Positions 1-7,538 are shown, counted from the stretch's first letter. The stretch: 18,074 bases of DNA from Actinomycetes bacterium (GCA_023432005.1 JAEYVF010000114.1:1-18074); one strand, 5' to 3'. The notes: a model not told the origin generated them from the sequence alone. Program-made: numbers and translations.

Positions 1-385
1 CGCCGCCGAAGTCCTCGGCGCGGCACTCGCTCGCGTCGCACATGGCGAGGACGAGGGGCGGCACGACCGCTGCGAGCGGGAACACCACCGCGGCCCACAC
101 GAGCACGAGAGACCATGCCACGCCCGGACGCCCGGGCGCCGCCTCCTCGGCCGCTCCACCGAGCAAGACGGCGATCGGGGCAGTCGCGAATGACGAAGCG
201 AGCAGGAACGTCGCCGTCTCGGCGCCCGTGAGGGTGCCGAGGCTCACGGCGACGGCGCTCGCGACGCCGCCCGCGACGGCTGGCCGGATCACGGCCCCGA
301 CGAGGCCGGGCGGCCGCAGCATCCGCACGAGCGCGGCGGTCAGGATCACGCACGCGAGCGCCGAGACGATCAGCAGTTCGGGCAA
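1..385 (-). CDS. Incomplete membrane protein, possible degenerate Amt-like paralogue
   Basis: An open frame of 128 codons runs off the left edge of the window, so the C-terminus is missing. The start is TTG at 385, preceded by GGAG five bases upstream. The product is almost wholly hydrophobic, with likely membrane segments at about residues 4-23, 28-50, 57-76 and 89-115, followed by two cysteines (C116, C121) and a D-F-G-G stretch at 125-128. Laid beside the neighbouring ammonium channel it shows a similar order of landmarks: an A-L-V-R turn after helix 1, a glycine-rich turn (G76-G77) in the place of G-A-I-A-D-R, a W..V-V-F-P-L-A helix (97-105) in the place of W..V-Y-F-P-V-A, and D-F-G-G where Amt has D-Y-A-G-G. 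I infer a divergent Amt-fold protein; an unrelated membrane protein remains possible. It lies 45 bases beyond the amt terminator hairpin, so read-through transcription is conceivable. Confidence 0.6.
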   Translation of the reverse strand, partial: MPELLIVSALACVILTAALVRMLRPPGLVGAVIRPAVAGGVASAVAVSLGTLTGAETATFLLASSFATAPIAVLLGGAAEEAAPGRPGVAWSLVLVWAAVVFPLAAVVPPLVLAMCDASECRAEDFGG

Positions 386-430
386 GACGGCTCCGTCGGG
401 GTCGATCGCGTCGGGGTCGACACAACCATA

Positions 431-462
431 CGGGGCGCCGCCTCCGAGGAGACGGCGCCCCG
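431..462 (-). terminator. Intrinsic terminator of amt
   Basis: A perfect 10-bp inverted repeat (CGGGGCGCCG at 431-440 and its complement at 453-462) encloses a 12-base loop, just past the amt stop codon. Read on the minus strand the stem is followed by TATGGTTGTGT, a moderately T-rich tail; read on the plus strand it is followed by CACCGGG. It therefore fits termination of the minus-strand amt transcript. Partial read-through into the downstream Amt-like gene cannot be excluded. Confidence 0.7.
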
Positions 463-483
463 CACCGGGTTGCGACCGACGTG

Positions 484-1704
484 TCAGTCGGCCAGGACGT
501 AGCCCTCCTCGCCGTGCACGACGGTGTCGACGCCGGCGAGCTCATCCTCGCTCTTGATGCGGAAGCCGATCGTCTTCTCGATCGCGAAGCCGACCACGAA
601 GGCGACGACGAAGGAGTAGACCATGACGGCGATGGCTGCGACGGCCTGCGACGCGAGCTGACCGAAGTCACCCGAGAACACGAGACCCGTGCCGATGGCG
701 AAGAAGCCGAGGTAGAGCGTGCCGATGAGGCCGCCGACCATGTGGATGCCGACCACGTCGAGCGAGTCGTCGAAGCCGAGCTTGAACTTGAGCTCCACCG
801 CGAGGGCGCAGAGGGCGCCCGCGATCACACCGAGCACGAGGGCCCAGATGGGGTCGAGGTTCGCGCAGGACGGGGTGATGGCGACGAGACCCGCGACGGC
901 ACCCGAACCGGCACCCACCGAGGTGGCCTTGCCGTCCTTGAGCTTCTCGACGATCAGCCAGCCGAGCACCGCGGCAGCGGTGGCGCCGAGCGTGTTGATG
1001 ACGATGAGGCCGGCGCCCGTGTTCTCGGGGCCGAGGAGGCCGAAGGTGCCCTCGGCGCCCGTGTTGAAGCCGAACCAGCCGAACCACAGGATCGAGGCGC
1101 CGAGAAGGGTGAGCGGCACGTTGTGGGGCTTCTGGATGCCCTTGGCGAACCCGATGCGCTTGCCGAGCACGAGAGCCAGCGCGAGAGCCGCGGCGCCCGC
1201 GTTGATGTGGACGGCGGTGCCGCCGGCGTAGTCGATGACGCCCGGGAGGCCCGTCTCGGCGCCCCAGTTGAGGATCCAGCCGTCGCCCCACACCCAGGCC
1301 GCGACCGGGAAGTAGACGAGGGTGGCCCAGATGCCGGCGAAGATCAGCCACGAGCCGAACTTGGCACGGTCGGCGATCGCTCCCGAGATGAGCGCGACGG
1401 TGATGATCGCGAACGTCGCACCGAAGGTGGCGCCCACGAGAGTCGCGCTGTCGGCGCCGTTCACGAATCCGAAGTTCTCGAACGGGTTGCCCGAGAAGGC
1501 GAAGGTCCCGCCGCCGAGGGTCATGTTGAATCCGTAGAGGATCCAGAGCACGCTCACAAGGCCGAGGGCCCCGAAGCTCATCATCATCATGCTGACGACG
1601 CTCTTGGCCTTGACCAGACCGCCGTAGAAGAAGGCGACGCCGGGGGTCATGAACAGGACGAGTGCCGTCGCTGTGATGGACCAGGCGAAGTTGCCGCTAT
1701 CCAT
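484..1704 (-). CDS. amt: Ammonium transporter (Amt/MEP/Rh family)
   Basis: A 406-residue integral membrane channel for ammonium uptake in the cytoplasmic membrane, of normal family length with about 11 membrane helices. Visible hallmarks are the N-terminal F-M-T-P-G-V-A-F-F-Y-G-G-L-V (18-31), G-A-I-A-D-R (108-113), the D158-Y-A-G-G-T-A-V-H166-I-N signature (Asp and the first pore His), W-F-G-W-F-G-F-N (207-214) and H321-M-V-G-G (second pore His). The hydrophilic C-terminal tail ending near E-E-G-Y is the kind that contacts PII proteins. ATG at 1704 has AGAGAGG upstream. No glnK or glnD follows, unlike the common amt-glnK-glnD arrangement; instead a terminator and the Amt-like gene follow. A GlnR-type box lies 88-125 bases upstream, suggesting activation under nitrogen limitation. 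Confidence 0.97.
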   Translation of the reverse strand: MDSGNFAWSITATALVLFMTPGVAFFYGGLVKAKSVVSMMMMSFGALGLVSVLWILYGFNMTLGGGTFAFSGNPFENFGFVNGADSATLVGATFGATFAIITVALISGAIADRAKFGSWLIFAGIWATLVYFPVAAWVWGDGWILNWGAETGLPGVIDYAGGTAVHINAGAAALALALVLGKRIGFAKGIQKPHNVPLTLLGASILWFGWFGFNTGAEGTFGLLGPENTGAGLIVINTLGATAAAVLGWLIVEKLKDGKATSVGAGSGAVAGLVAITPSCANLDPIWALVLGVIAGALCALAVELKFKLGFDDSLDVVGIHMVGGLIGTLYLGFFAIGTGLVFSGDFGQLASQAVAAIAVMVYSFVVAFVVGFAIEKTIGFRIKSEDELAGVDTVVHGEEGYVLAD

Positions 1705-1791
1705 GTGGTTGTTACCTCTCTCGTTGCATCGGACCGGTGGACGAGCGCCCGCCGGATCCTTCGGGTACGGGGAAGAGTCTGGGGAGGCGAC

Positions 1792-1829
1792 GTTTCCGTT
1801 CGACGCGCACGGTGTTTCGCGAGTGTTAC
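1792..1829 (-). promoter_or_regulatory. Putative GlnR operator upstream of amt
   Basis: Read on the minus strand this is GTAAC, six bases, GAAAC, six bases, CGCGT, six bases, GAAAC. The known actinobacterial GlnR consensus is gTnAC-n6-GaAAC, often doubled with another n6 between copies. Three of the four half-sites match exactly and all spacings are right; only the third half-site is degenerate. The site is equidistant (88 bases) from the amt and nhaA start codons, but GlnR control of ammonium transporter genes is well established elsewhere, so amt is the likely target. Confidence 0.6.
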
Positions 1830-1916
1830 GTCGACGGCGCGGGTGTAAACATCACGTTTCCTGGCGCTGCCGCTTTCCCGCGAAAAGGCCCCGCAGACGC
1901 ATGAAAGGGTTGAGGC

Positions 1917-3059
1917 GTGCAGCTTTTCCGCTCGGAGCGCATCGCCGCCCTCGTCCTCGCCGCCGCGTCCGTCATCGGCCTCGCCGTTGCGAACAGCCCC
2001 TGGGGTGCCGCCGCGATCGCGGTCCGTGACGCGCATCCGCAGACGGGGATCACCGTGCTCGACCTCTCGATCGGGCACTGGATCGCGGACGGGCTGCTCG
2101 CGGTCTTCTTCCTCGTCGCGGCGATCGAGCTGCGCCACGAGCTCACGCGGGGCGAGCTCGACACCCCGCGCAAGGCGCTCGCGCCCGCGGTCGCCGCCAC
2201 CGCCGGAGTCGTCGTGCCCGCGCTCGTCTACCTGCTCATCGTGCAGGACCCCGCGCAGCGCGCCGGATGGCCCATCCCGACGGCGACGGACATCGCGTTC
2301 GCGCTCGGCGTGCTCGCGCTCCTCGGGCGCGGACTCCCCCGCCGCGTGCGCGCGTTCCTGCTCGCGCTCGCGGTGCTCGACGACCTCATCGCGATCGGGA
2401 TCATCGCGGTGTTCTTCACTCGCGACCTCGAGCCCGTGCCGCTCCTGCTCGCCGTGCCCGCCATCGCCGCCTTCGGCTGGCTCAGCGCCCGACGCCGACC
2501 CGCACAGCCCATGCGCGGCATCCTGCTCGGCGTGCTCGGCGTCGCCGCGTGGGCGCTCGTGCTCCAGTCGGGGGTGCACGCCACCATCGCGGGCGTCGCC
2601 CTCGGGCTCGTGTACGCGCCGCGCCCGGCGGCGCGCGTGCGGCACGCTCTCGAGCCCGCGGTCAACGGACTCGTCCTCCCCCTCTTCGCCCTCAGCGCGT
2701 CGATGGTGCAGATCCCCGAGGTGCGCGCGGGTGGCCTCGAGCCCGTGTTCTGGGGAGTGCTCGTGGCCCTGCCCGTCGGCAAGATCATCGGCATCACGGC
2801 GGGCGCGTTCGTCGCCCGTGCGATGGTGCCGGCCGGAGAGCGCAAGACGGCGATGCGCACTCCCGAGGTGCTCGTGGTCGCCACGCTCGGCGGTGTCGGG
2901 TTCACCATCTCGCTGCTCATGGGCGAGCTCGCCTTCCGCGGCTCGGACGACCTCGTCGCATCGGCCACGCTCGGCGTCCTCGCCGGCTCGCTCGTGGCGC
3001 TCGTGCTCGGCGGCGTGACGACCGCCGTCGCCGCGCGACGCGCGCGCGTCAGCTCGTGA
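1917..3059 (+). CDS. nhaA: Na+/H+ antiporter NhaA
   Basis: A 380-residue membrane antiporter that exchanges cytoplasmic Na+ for external protons, serving sodium and alkaline pH homeostasis. Family hallmarks seen are N-S-P-W (26-29), E-L-R-H-E-L near 71-76, T-D-I-A-F-A-L-G-V-L-A-L-L-G (124-137), the paired aspartates L-D155-D156 that correspond to the E. coli Asp163/Asp164 ion-binding site, G-K289 in the position of the functional E. coli Lys300, and G-G-V-G-F-T-I-S-L-L near the C-terminus. The GTG start at 1917 has AAAGGG seven bases upstream, and the protein begins with the usual short cytoplasmic stretch before helix 1. The reading frame ends inside the convergent zapE gene, overlapping it by 11 bp, with no terminator between them. 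Confidence 0.96.
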   Translation: MQLFRSERIAALVLAAASVIGLAVANSPWGAAAIAVRDAHPQTGITVLDLSIGHWIADGLLAVFFLVAAIELRHELTRGELDTPRKALAPAVAATAGVVVPALVYLLIVQDPAQRAGWPIPTATDIAFALGVLALLGRGLPRRVRAFLLALAVLDDLIAIGIIAVFFTRDLEPVPLLLAVPAIAAFGWLSARRRPAQPMRGILLGVLGVAAWALVLQSGVHATIAGVALGLVYAPRPAARVRHALEPAVNGLVLPLFALSASMVQIPEVRAGGLEPVFWGVLVALPVGKIIGITAGAFVARAMVPAGERKTAMRTPEVLVVATLGGVGFTISLLMGELAFRGSDDLVASATLGVLAGSLVALVLGGVTTAVAARRARVSS

Positions 3060-4056
3060 GCGCGATGAGGCGCGACACGGCGCGCAGGTACTTCTTGCGG
3101 TAGCCGCCGGCCATCATCTCCGCGCCGAACACCTCGTCGAGCGGGACGCCCGATGCGACGACCCGCACCTGCTCGTCGTAGAGCCTGTCGACGAAGGCGA
3201 CGAAGCGCAGCGCGTCTGCCTGGTCGACGAGCGTGCGCACCCCGCGGAGCCCGACTCCCGCGAGCCCGTCGACCATCCGCACGTACCGCGAGGGGTGCAC
3301 GCGGGCGAGATGGGCGAGCAAGGTGTCGAAGTCGTCGGCCGTCGTCGGGCCGCCGAGCTCCGCGAGGACCGCCTCGATGCGCTCGGGCTCGGTGACGACC
3401 GCGTGGCCCTCGACCTCGCGACGCCGGTAGTCGAGGCCGTCGATGCGGACGATGTCGAAACGGTCGGACAGCGCCTGGATCTCGCGCAGGAAGTCGACCG
3501 CCGCGAACCGCCCCTCGCCGAGCGCGTTGGGGGGTGTGTTCGAGGTCGCGGCGATGCGGGTGCCGTCACCCGCGAGCTCGCCGAGGAGCCTCGTCATCAT
3601 CATCGTGTCGCCCGGGTCGTCGAGCTCGAACTCGTCGATCGCCACGAGCGATGCCCCGCGCAGGAGCGAGACGGCGTTGGCGTAGCCGAGAGCTCCCACG
3701 AGGGCCGTGTACTCGATGAAGGTCCCGAAGTACGTGCGCCCGGGAGCGGTGTGCCAGAGCGATGCCAGCAGATGCGTCTTGCCCACCCCGAAGCCGCCGT
3801 CGAGGTAGATGCCGGGCTTCGCCTCGGGCGCCTTGCGCCGGCCGAACAGGCTGCGGCCGCCACCGCCCCCGCGCATCGCCTCGGAGAACGCGCGCACCTT
3901 CTCCACAGCCTCCGCCTGCGACGGGAAGTCGGGGTCGGGTCGGTAGCTCTCGAGGGTCGCGTGCGCGAATTGGCGCGGCGGCACGAGCGACGCCGCCATC
4001 TCGGCGCCCGTCATCTCGGGGGCGCGGTCGAGGAGCGACGCGGGATGCTGCGGCAT
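3049..4056 (-). CDS. zapE: AFG1/ZapE-family ATPase
   Basis: A 335-residue P-loop ATPase of the AFG1/ZapE family. E. coli ZapE associates with the division ring; the actinobacterial role is less clear. Walker A is G-G-F-G-V-G-K-T (87-94), Walker B is L-V-A-I-D141-E142-F-E-L-D-D, and a sensor-1-like T-S-N-T-P-P begins at 171, followed by the family's R-F-x-A-V-D-F-L and D-G-x-D-Y-R-R-R stretches. A poly-glycine linker at about 63-67 precedes the nucleotide-binding core. I chose ATG at 4056 because GAAGGA lies five bases upstream; an in-frame GTG at 4077 would add seven residues but has no ribosome binding site. The gene faces nhaA tail to tail and is divergent from the sulfurtransferase operon. 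Confidence 0.93.
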   Translation of the reverse strand: MPQHPASLLDRAPEMTGAEMAASLVPPRQFAHATLESYRPDPDFPSQAEAVEKVRAFSEAMRGGGGGRSLFGRRKAPEAKPGIYLDGGFGVGKTHLLASLWHTAPGRTYFGTFIEYTALVGALGYANAVSLLRGASLVAIDEFELDDPGDTMMMTRLLGELAGDGTRIAATSNTPPNALGEGRFAAVDFLREIQALSDRFDIVRIDGLDYRRREVEGHAVVTEPERIEAVLAELGGPTTADDFDTLLAHLARVHPSRYVRMVDGLAGVGLRGVRTLVDQADALRFVAFVDRLYDEQVRVVASGVPLDEVFGAEMMAGGYRKKYLRAVSRLIALTS

Positions 4057-4061
4057 GCGGG

Positions 4062-4067
4062 TCCTTC
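4062..4067 (-). promoter_or_regulatory. Ribosome binding site fixing the zapE start
   Basis: GAAGGA on the minus strand, five bases before ATG 4056. This is the main reason to prefer that start over the GTG at 4077, which has only C-rich sequence upstream. Confidence 0.7.
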
Positions 4068-4071
4068 GGCT

Positions 4072-4085
4072 GGCCACGCGTGGCC
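4072..4085. repeat. 14-bp perfect palindrome between zapE and the sulfurtransferase gene
   Basis: GGCCACGCGTGGCC reads identically on both strands and lies 16-29 bases upstream of the zapE ATG in the short divergent region. It could be an operator or form a small hairpin in the zapE leader. A few palindromes of this length are expected by chance in 18 kb of GC-rich DNA, so its importance is uncertain. Confidence 0.35.
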
Positions 4086-4150
4086 GTGACGGGGGCGGCG
4101 CGGGTGTGTCGAACTCTTACGGCATGCCAGCGCCGAGGGAGGTGGATGCC

Positions 4151-4156
4151 TACCCT
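4151..4156 (+). promoter_or_regulatory. Possible -10 box for the sulfurtransferase operon
   Basis: TACCCT fits the actinobacterial TANNNT -10 pattern. It would place the transcription start near 4163 and give a leader of about 29 bases that contains the strong AAGGAGA site at 4178-4184. I see no convincing -35 element, so the call rests on the -10 match and position only. Confidence 0.3.
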
Positions 4157-4177
4157 GGACATGGAAAGCCTACCCGC

Positions 4178-4184
4178 AAGGAGA
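4178..4184 (+). promoter_or_regulatory. Strong ribosome binding site of the sulfurtransferase gene
   Basis: AAGGAGA, seven bases before ATG 4192. It is one of the best Shine-Dalgarno matches in the window and fixes the start of the first gene of the operon. Confidence 0.8.
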
Positions 4185-4191
4185 TACCGCC

Positions 4192-5091
4192 ATGGCTGTC
4201 GAGACCGACCCGAACCCCGCCTTCACCGCGTTCGCGCATCCCGAGCGCCTCGTGAGCACCGAGTGGCTCGCCGAGCACCTCGGCGAGCCCGGGCTCGTGG
4301 TGGTCGAGTCCGACGAGGATGTGCTGCTGTACGAGACGGGCCACATCGAGGGTGCCGTCAAGATCGACTGGCACACCGACCTCAACGACCCCGTCGAGCG
4401 CGACTACCTCGACGGCGCGGGCTTCGCGAAGCTCCTCGGCGGCAGGGGCATCTCGCGCGACGACACCGTCGTGATCTACGGCGACAAGAACAACTGGTGG
4501 GCCGCCTACGCCCTCTGGGTGTTCACCCTCTTCGGCCACGAGGACGTCCGGCTCCTCGACGGGGGTCGCGCGAAGTGGGAGGCCGAAGGCCGCCCCTACA
4601 CGACCGAGGTGCCCGTGCGCGCGGCTGTCGAGTACCCCGTCGTCGAGCGCGACGACACCGCCGTGCGCGCCTTCCGCGAGGACGTGCTCGCGCACCTCGG
4701 CAACCCGCTCATCGACGTGCGCTCCCCCGAGGAGTACGTGGGCGACCGCACGACCGCACCTGCCTATCCCGAGGAGGGCACGCTGCGCGCCGGCCACATC
4801 CCTAGCGCCCAGAACGTGCCGTGGGCGAAGGCCGTCGCCGACGACGGCACCTTCAAATCCAAGGACGAGCTCGACGCCATCTACCGCGACGGCGCCGGCC
4901 TGAAGGACGGTGATAGCGTGATCGCCTACTGCCGGATCGGCGAGCGCTCGAGCCACACCTGGTTCGTGCTCACCCATCTTCTCGGCTTCGAGGGAGTGCG
5001 CAACTATGACGGGTCGTGGACCGAATGGGGCAGCGCTGTGCGCGTCCCGATCGTCAAGGGCGCCGAGCCGGGCCCTGTCCCCACGCGCTGA
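4192..5091 (+). CDS. sseA: Thiosulfate/3-mercaptopyruvate sulfurtransferase (tandem rhodanese)
   Basis: A 299-residue cytoplasmic protein with two rhodanese domains. The N-terminal one (about 20-140) is inactive, with Y-G-D-K-N-N in place of the cysteine loop. The C-terminal one (about 160-290) has the active loop I-A-Y-C247-R-I-G-E-R-S-S-H, preceded by L-I-D-V-R-S-P-E-E-Y and G-H-I-P-S-A. C247 would carry the persulfide during sulfane transfer from thiosulfate or mercaptopyruvate to an acceptor. Length and domain layout match SseA/CysA-type enzymes of actinobacteria. It is the first gene of an operon, with the sufE-like gene 27 bp downstream. The same pairing (sseA next to a SufE-like gene) is known in Mycobacterium tuberculosis, which suggests that SufE is the sulfur acceptor. 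The natural donor cannot be read from sequence. Confidence 0.93.
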   Translation: MAVETDPNPAFTAFAHPERLVSTEWLAEHLGEPGLVVVESDEDVLLYETGHIEGAVKIDWHTDLNDPVERDYLDGAGFAKLLGGRGISRDDTVVIYGDKNNWWAAYALWVFTLFGHEDVRLLDGGRAKWEAEGRPYTTEVPVRAAVEYPVVERDDTAVRAFREDVLAHLGNPLIDVRSPEEYVGDRTTAPAYPEEGTLRAGHIPSAQNVPWAKAVADDGTFKSKDELDAIYRDGAGLKDGDSVIAYCRIGERSSHTWFVLTHLLGFEGVRNYDGSWTEWGSAVRVPIVKGAEPGPVPTR

Positions 5092-5118
5092 GCACGGCGG
5101 CTCGACGGTGGCGACGGC

Positions 5119-5556
5119 GTGAGCGCGGCACTGCCGGCGAAGCTCGCCGAGATCCGCGACGACTTCCTCGCCCTCGAGGTGCCGGATCGCCTGCAGCTGC
5201 TGCTCGAGTTCTCGCGCGAGCTGCCTGAGCTCCCGGAGCGCTACGCCGACCATCCGGATCTGCTCGAGCGCGTCGAGGAGTGCCAGTCGCCGGTCTACAT
5301 CTTCGTGGAGGTCGACGACGAGCGGATCGTGCACCTGCACGCGACGGCGCCTCGCGAGGCGCCGACCACACGCGGCTTCGCGTCGATCCTCGTGCAGGGT
5401 CTCGCGGGGCTGAGCGTGGAGGAGGTTCTCGCCGTGCCCGCGGACTACCCGCTCACGATCGGGCTGACGGAGGCCGTGAGCCCGCTGCGCATCCGGGGCA
5501 TGTCGGGACTGCTCGGCCGCACCCAGCGGCAGGTTCGCGAGAAGACCGCCGCGTGA
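5119..5556 (+). CDS. sufE: SufE-family sulfur acceptor protein
   Basis: A 145-residue SufE-domain protein. The family accepts a persulfide sulfur on a conserved cysteine and hands it on for Fe-S cluster assembly. The key motif is V-E-E-C55-Q-S-P-V-Y, equivalent to the E. coli SufE C51 loop, followed by the typical F-V-E-V-D-D-E-R strand and a C-terminal region with L-x-G-L-S and R-I-R-G-M. The length is normal. The start is GTG at 5119 with a weak GGTGG upstream. No cysteine desulfurase (SufS) is in the window; the adjacent gene is a rhodanese, so this SufE may take sulfur from it instead, which is inference from context. Its stop codon overlaps the start of the next gene. Confidence 0.93.
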   Translation: MSAALPAKLAEIRDDFLALEVPDRLQLLLEFSRELPELPERYADHPDLLERVEECQSPVYIFVEVDDERIVHLHATAPREAPTTRGFASILVQGLAGLSVEEVLAVPADYPLTIGLTEAVSPLRIRGMSGLLGRTQRQVREKTAA

Positions 5557-6281
5557 TCATCCGTCCGGTGCATCCGGGCTCCGGCGATCCGATCCCCGTC
5601 GGCGAGCCGGAGACGCGCGAGCGCCTGCGGGAGCTCTACCGTCGACCCGACGGCGCGCACGGCATCCGCCTCAATCTCGTGGCGAGCGTCGACGGCAGCG
5701 CCCGAGGCGACGACGGCACCTCCGAGTCGCTCTCGAGCCGCGCCGATCGCGCCGTGCTCGGCGCCATCCGCGCCGAGAGCGACGTCGTGCTCATCGGCGC
5801 TGCGAGCCTTCGCGCCGAGGGCTACCTGCTCCCCCGCACCGCGCGGCTCGCCGTGGTCACCGCATCGGGCGACCTGAGCGGGGCCGCGACCGGCGACGGA
5901 ACCGATCCCGAACGCCTGCTCGTGCTCGGTCCGGAGGGCGCGCGAGCGCGCGCGGCGGAGACCATGCCGGTGCCCCACCGCTTCATCGCCCTGCCCGCGG
6001 ATGCGGATGGCCGGGTCGATCCGCGGGCCGTGGTCGACGCGCTCATCGCCGCGGGAGCACCGCATATCGTGTGCGAGGGCGGTCCCTCTCTCGCAGCCGA
6101 GCTGCTGGCGTCGGGGCTCGTCGGCGAGGTGTCGCTCTCGACGAGCCCGCGCCTCGTGGGCGCGAGCCTCCCGGTGCTCGGCTCGACTGCGCACCCGGCG
6201 ATCGAGCTCGAGCTCGTGAGCCTGCTCATCGACGACGCGGGCGGCACCTACGCGCGCTGGCTCGTCCCCTCGGCGCTCTGA
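5553..6281 (+). CDS. RibD C-terminal-domain (pyrimidine reductase-like) protein
   Basis: A 242-residue protein with the dihydrofolate reductase-like fold of the RibD C-terminal domain, which normally reduces a pyrimidine intermediate of riboflavin synthesis with NADPH. Seen are N-L-V-A-S-V-D-G-S (41-49), D-V-V-L-I-G-A-A-S-L-R (77-87), and V-C-E-G-G-P-S-L (163-170) with a following L-x-G-L-V-x-E-V stretch. No deaminase domain is present, so it is not a complete bifunctional RibD, and no other riboflavin gene is nearby; its true substrate is unknown. GTG at 5553 overlaps the sufE stop codon as GTGA, implying translational coupling and a functional link with sulfur transfer. The 3' end overlaps the convergent hydrolase gene by 34 bp. 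Confidence 0.85.
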   Translation: MIIRPVHPGSGDPIPVGEPETRERLRELYRRPDGAHGIRLNLVASVDGSARGDDGTSESLSSRADRAVLGAIRAESDVVLIGAASLRAEGYLLPRTARLAVVTASGDLSGAATGDGTDPERLLVLGPEGARARAAETMPVPHRFIALPADADGRVDPRAVVDALIAAGAPHIVCEGGPSLAAELLASGLVGEVSLSTSPRLVGASLPVLGSTAHPAIELELVSLLIDDAGGTYARWLVPSAL

Positions 6282-7483
6282 CCCTCCTCGGCCGACGGAG
6301 CATCGGCATCCGCGTCGAGCGCCTCGAGCCAGTTGACGATCGCGTCCTCCCAGCGGGTGCGGTCGTAGTTCCACAGCTTCGTGTGGCGCGCGACCGTGAA
6401 CTCCTCGAACGTGACGATGTCGGGTCGCGCCGCCGCGAGGGCGATCGACGCCGTGGCCGGCACGAAGCCGTCGTCGACGCTGTGCAGCAGCAGGATGGGG
6501 CGGTCGAGCTCCGACGCGCGCGCCACGAAATCGAGGCGACCGAGATCGAGCGGCTCCGCGAGCCCCGTGACGACGCGCCCCCAGCGCGAGCGGATGAGGG
6601 TGTACACGCCCCAGCGCACGGCGCTCGGGAGCCGGCGCATCCGCGCCTGGAAGTCGAGGGTCGCGATCCAGTCCACGACGGGAGACTCGAGCACGACGCC
6701 CGTCACGAGGGCAGAGCGCGGGGAGCGGGTGAGGGCCTGGAGCACCGTCGCTCCGCCCATCGACCACCCCATGAGCACGATCTCGCGAGCGCCGCGCGCG
6801 ATCGCGAACGCCATGGCCGCGTCGACGTCGACCCACTCGCGATCGCCCAGCGCGTACCGGCGGTCGGGGCTGTGCGGTGCCTCACCGTCGTTGCGGTACG
6901 AGACCAGGAGCGAGTGGTAGCCCGCGGCGCGGAACGGCACGACGGCGCGCAGCGTCTCCGCGCGGCGCACGGCGCGCCCGTGCACGAGGATGACCCAGCG
7001 ATCCGACTCGGTCACGGCCGGGATCGACCACGCGGGCGCGGGCCCGAGCGGCGTCGTGACCGTCACGTTCTCGTAGGGCACGCCGAGCTCGCGCGGGGTG
7101 AGCCAGAACCAGCCCGACATGCGCCCGCGGCGGGCGTTCGCGATGTCGCCGAAGTCGACGCCGAGGAGCTCGCGGGTCACTCCCCCGCGCTCCGTGCCGA
7201 CGATCTCGCCGACCCGCGCGTGCCCGCTGTCGCCCGAGAACCAGAGGCTGTACTCCCCCGGCAGCAGCGAGTCGGCCGTCGCCGAGAGGCGGATGCGGCG
7301 GGCGGCGAGGTCGACGCCCAGGATGCGGATGTCGTCCTCGCGTCGGGACGGCGGGATCACGACCGTGCGCGCCACGAGTGCGCTCACGGCGGCGATGACG
7401 GTCGCGACGAGCGCCCCGAGCCCGACGAGGGCTCCCGCGAAGGCGAGCACCCGCCGGGGACGCGCGTTCCGACGTCGCGGCAC
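6248..7483 (-). CDS. Membrane-anchored alpha/beta hydrolase
   Basis: A 411-residue protein with a basic N-terminus and one likely membrane helix (about residues 12-38), then a roughly 100-residue region of unknown fold and an alpha/beta-hydrolase core from about 150. The nucleophile elbow is G-W-S241-M-G-G, the acid is probably D337 or D338 in H-S-V-D-D-G-F-V-P, and the base H367 in A-R-H-T-K-L-W. The oxyanion segment I-L-V-H-G-R is at 165-170. With the N-in/C-out arrangement predicted by the basic tail, the catalytic domain would face outward. The substrate is unknown; an esterase, lipase or peptidase-type activity is possible. GTG start with GGAGG seven bases upstream. It is transcribed alone, divergent from DUF3000. 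Confidence 0.88.
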   Translation of the reverse strand: MPRRRNARPRRVLAFAGALVGLGALVATVIAAVSALVARTVVIPPSRREDDIRILGVDLAARRIRLSATADSLLPGEYSLWFSGDSGHARVGEIVGTERGGVTRELLGVDFGDIANARRGRMSGWFWLTPRELGVPYENVTVTTPLGPAPAWSIPAVTESDRWVILVHGRAVRRAETLRAVVPFRAAGYHSLLVSYRNDGEAPHSPDRRYALGDREWVDVDAAMAFAIARGAREIVLMGWSMGGATVLQALTRSPRSALVTGVVLESPVVDWIATLDFQARMRRLPSAVRWGVYTLIRSRWGRVVTGLAEPLDLGRLDFVARASELDRPILLLHSVDDGFVPATASIALAAARPDIVTFEEFTVARHTKLWNYDRTRWEDAIVNWLEALDADADAPSAEEGQSAEGTSQRA

Positions 7484-7538
7484 GACGACCTCCGTTCCGG
7501 CGACGGCGTGGCACCGCCGCGCCCCTGTCCCAGAATCC

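Noticed and set aside
42..557. A 171-codon open frame on the plus strand
   Set aside because: Its product is low-complexity Ala/Thr/Arg, it overlaps the 3' end of amt, and the opposite strand encodes a coherent membrane protein ending in a terminator region.
481..1848. A 455-codon plus-strand frame antisense to amt
   Set aside because: The product is an Asp/Glu/Arg/His-rich low-complexity string with no domain; amt on the other strand is unmistakable. Long antisense frames are usual at this GC content.
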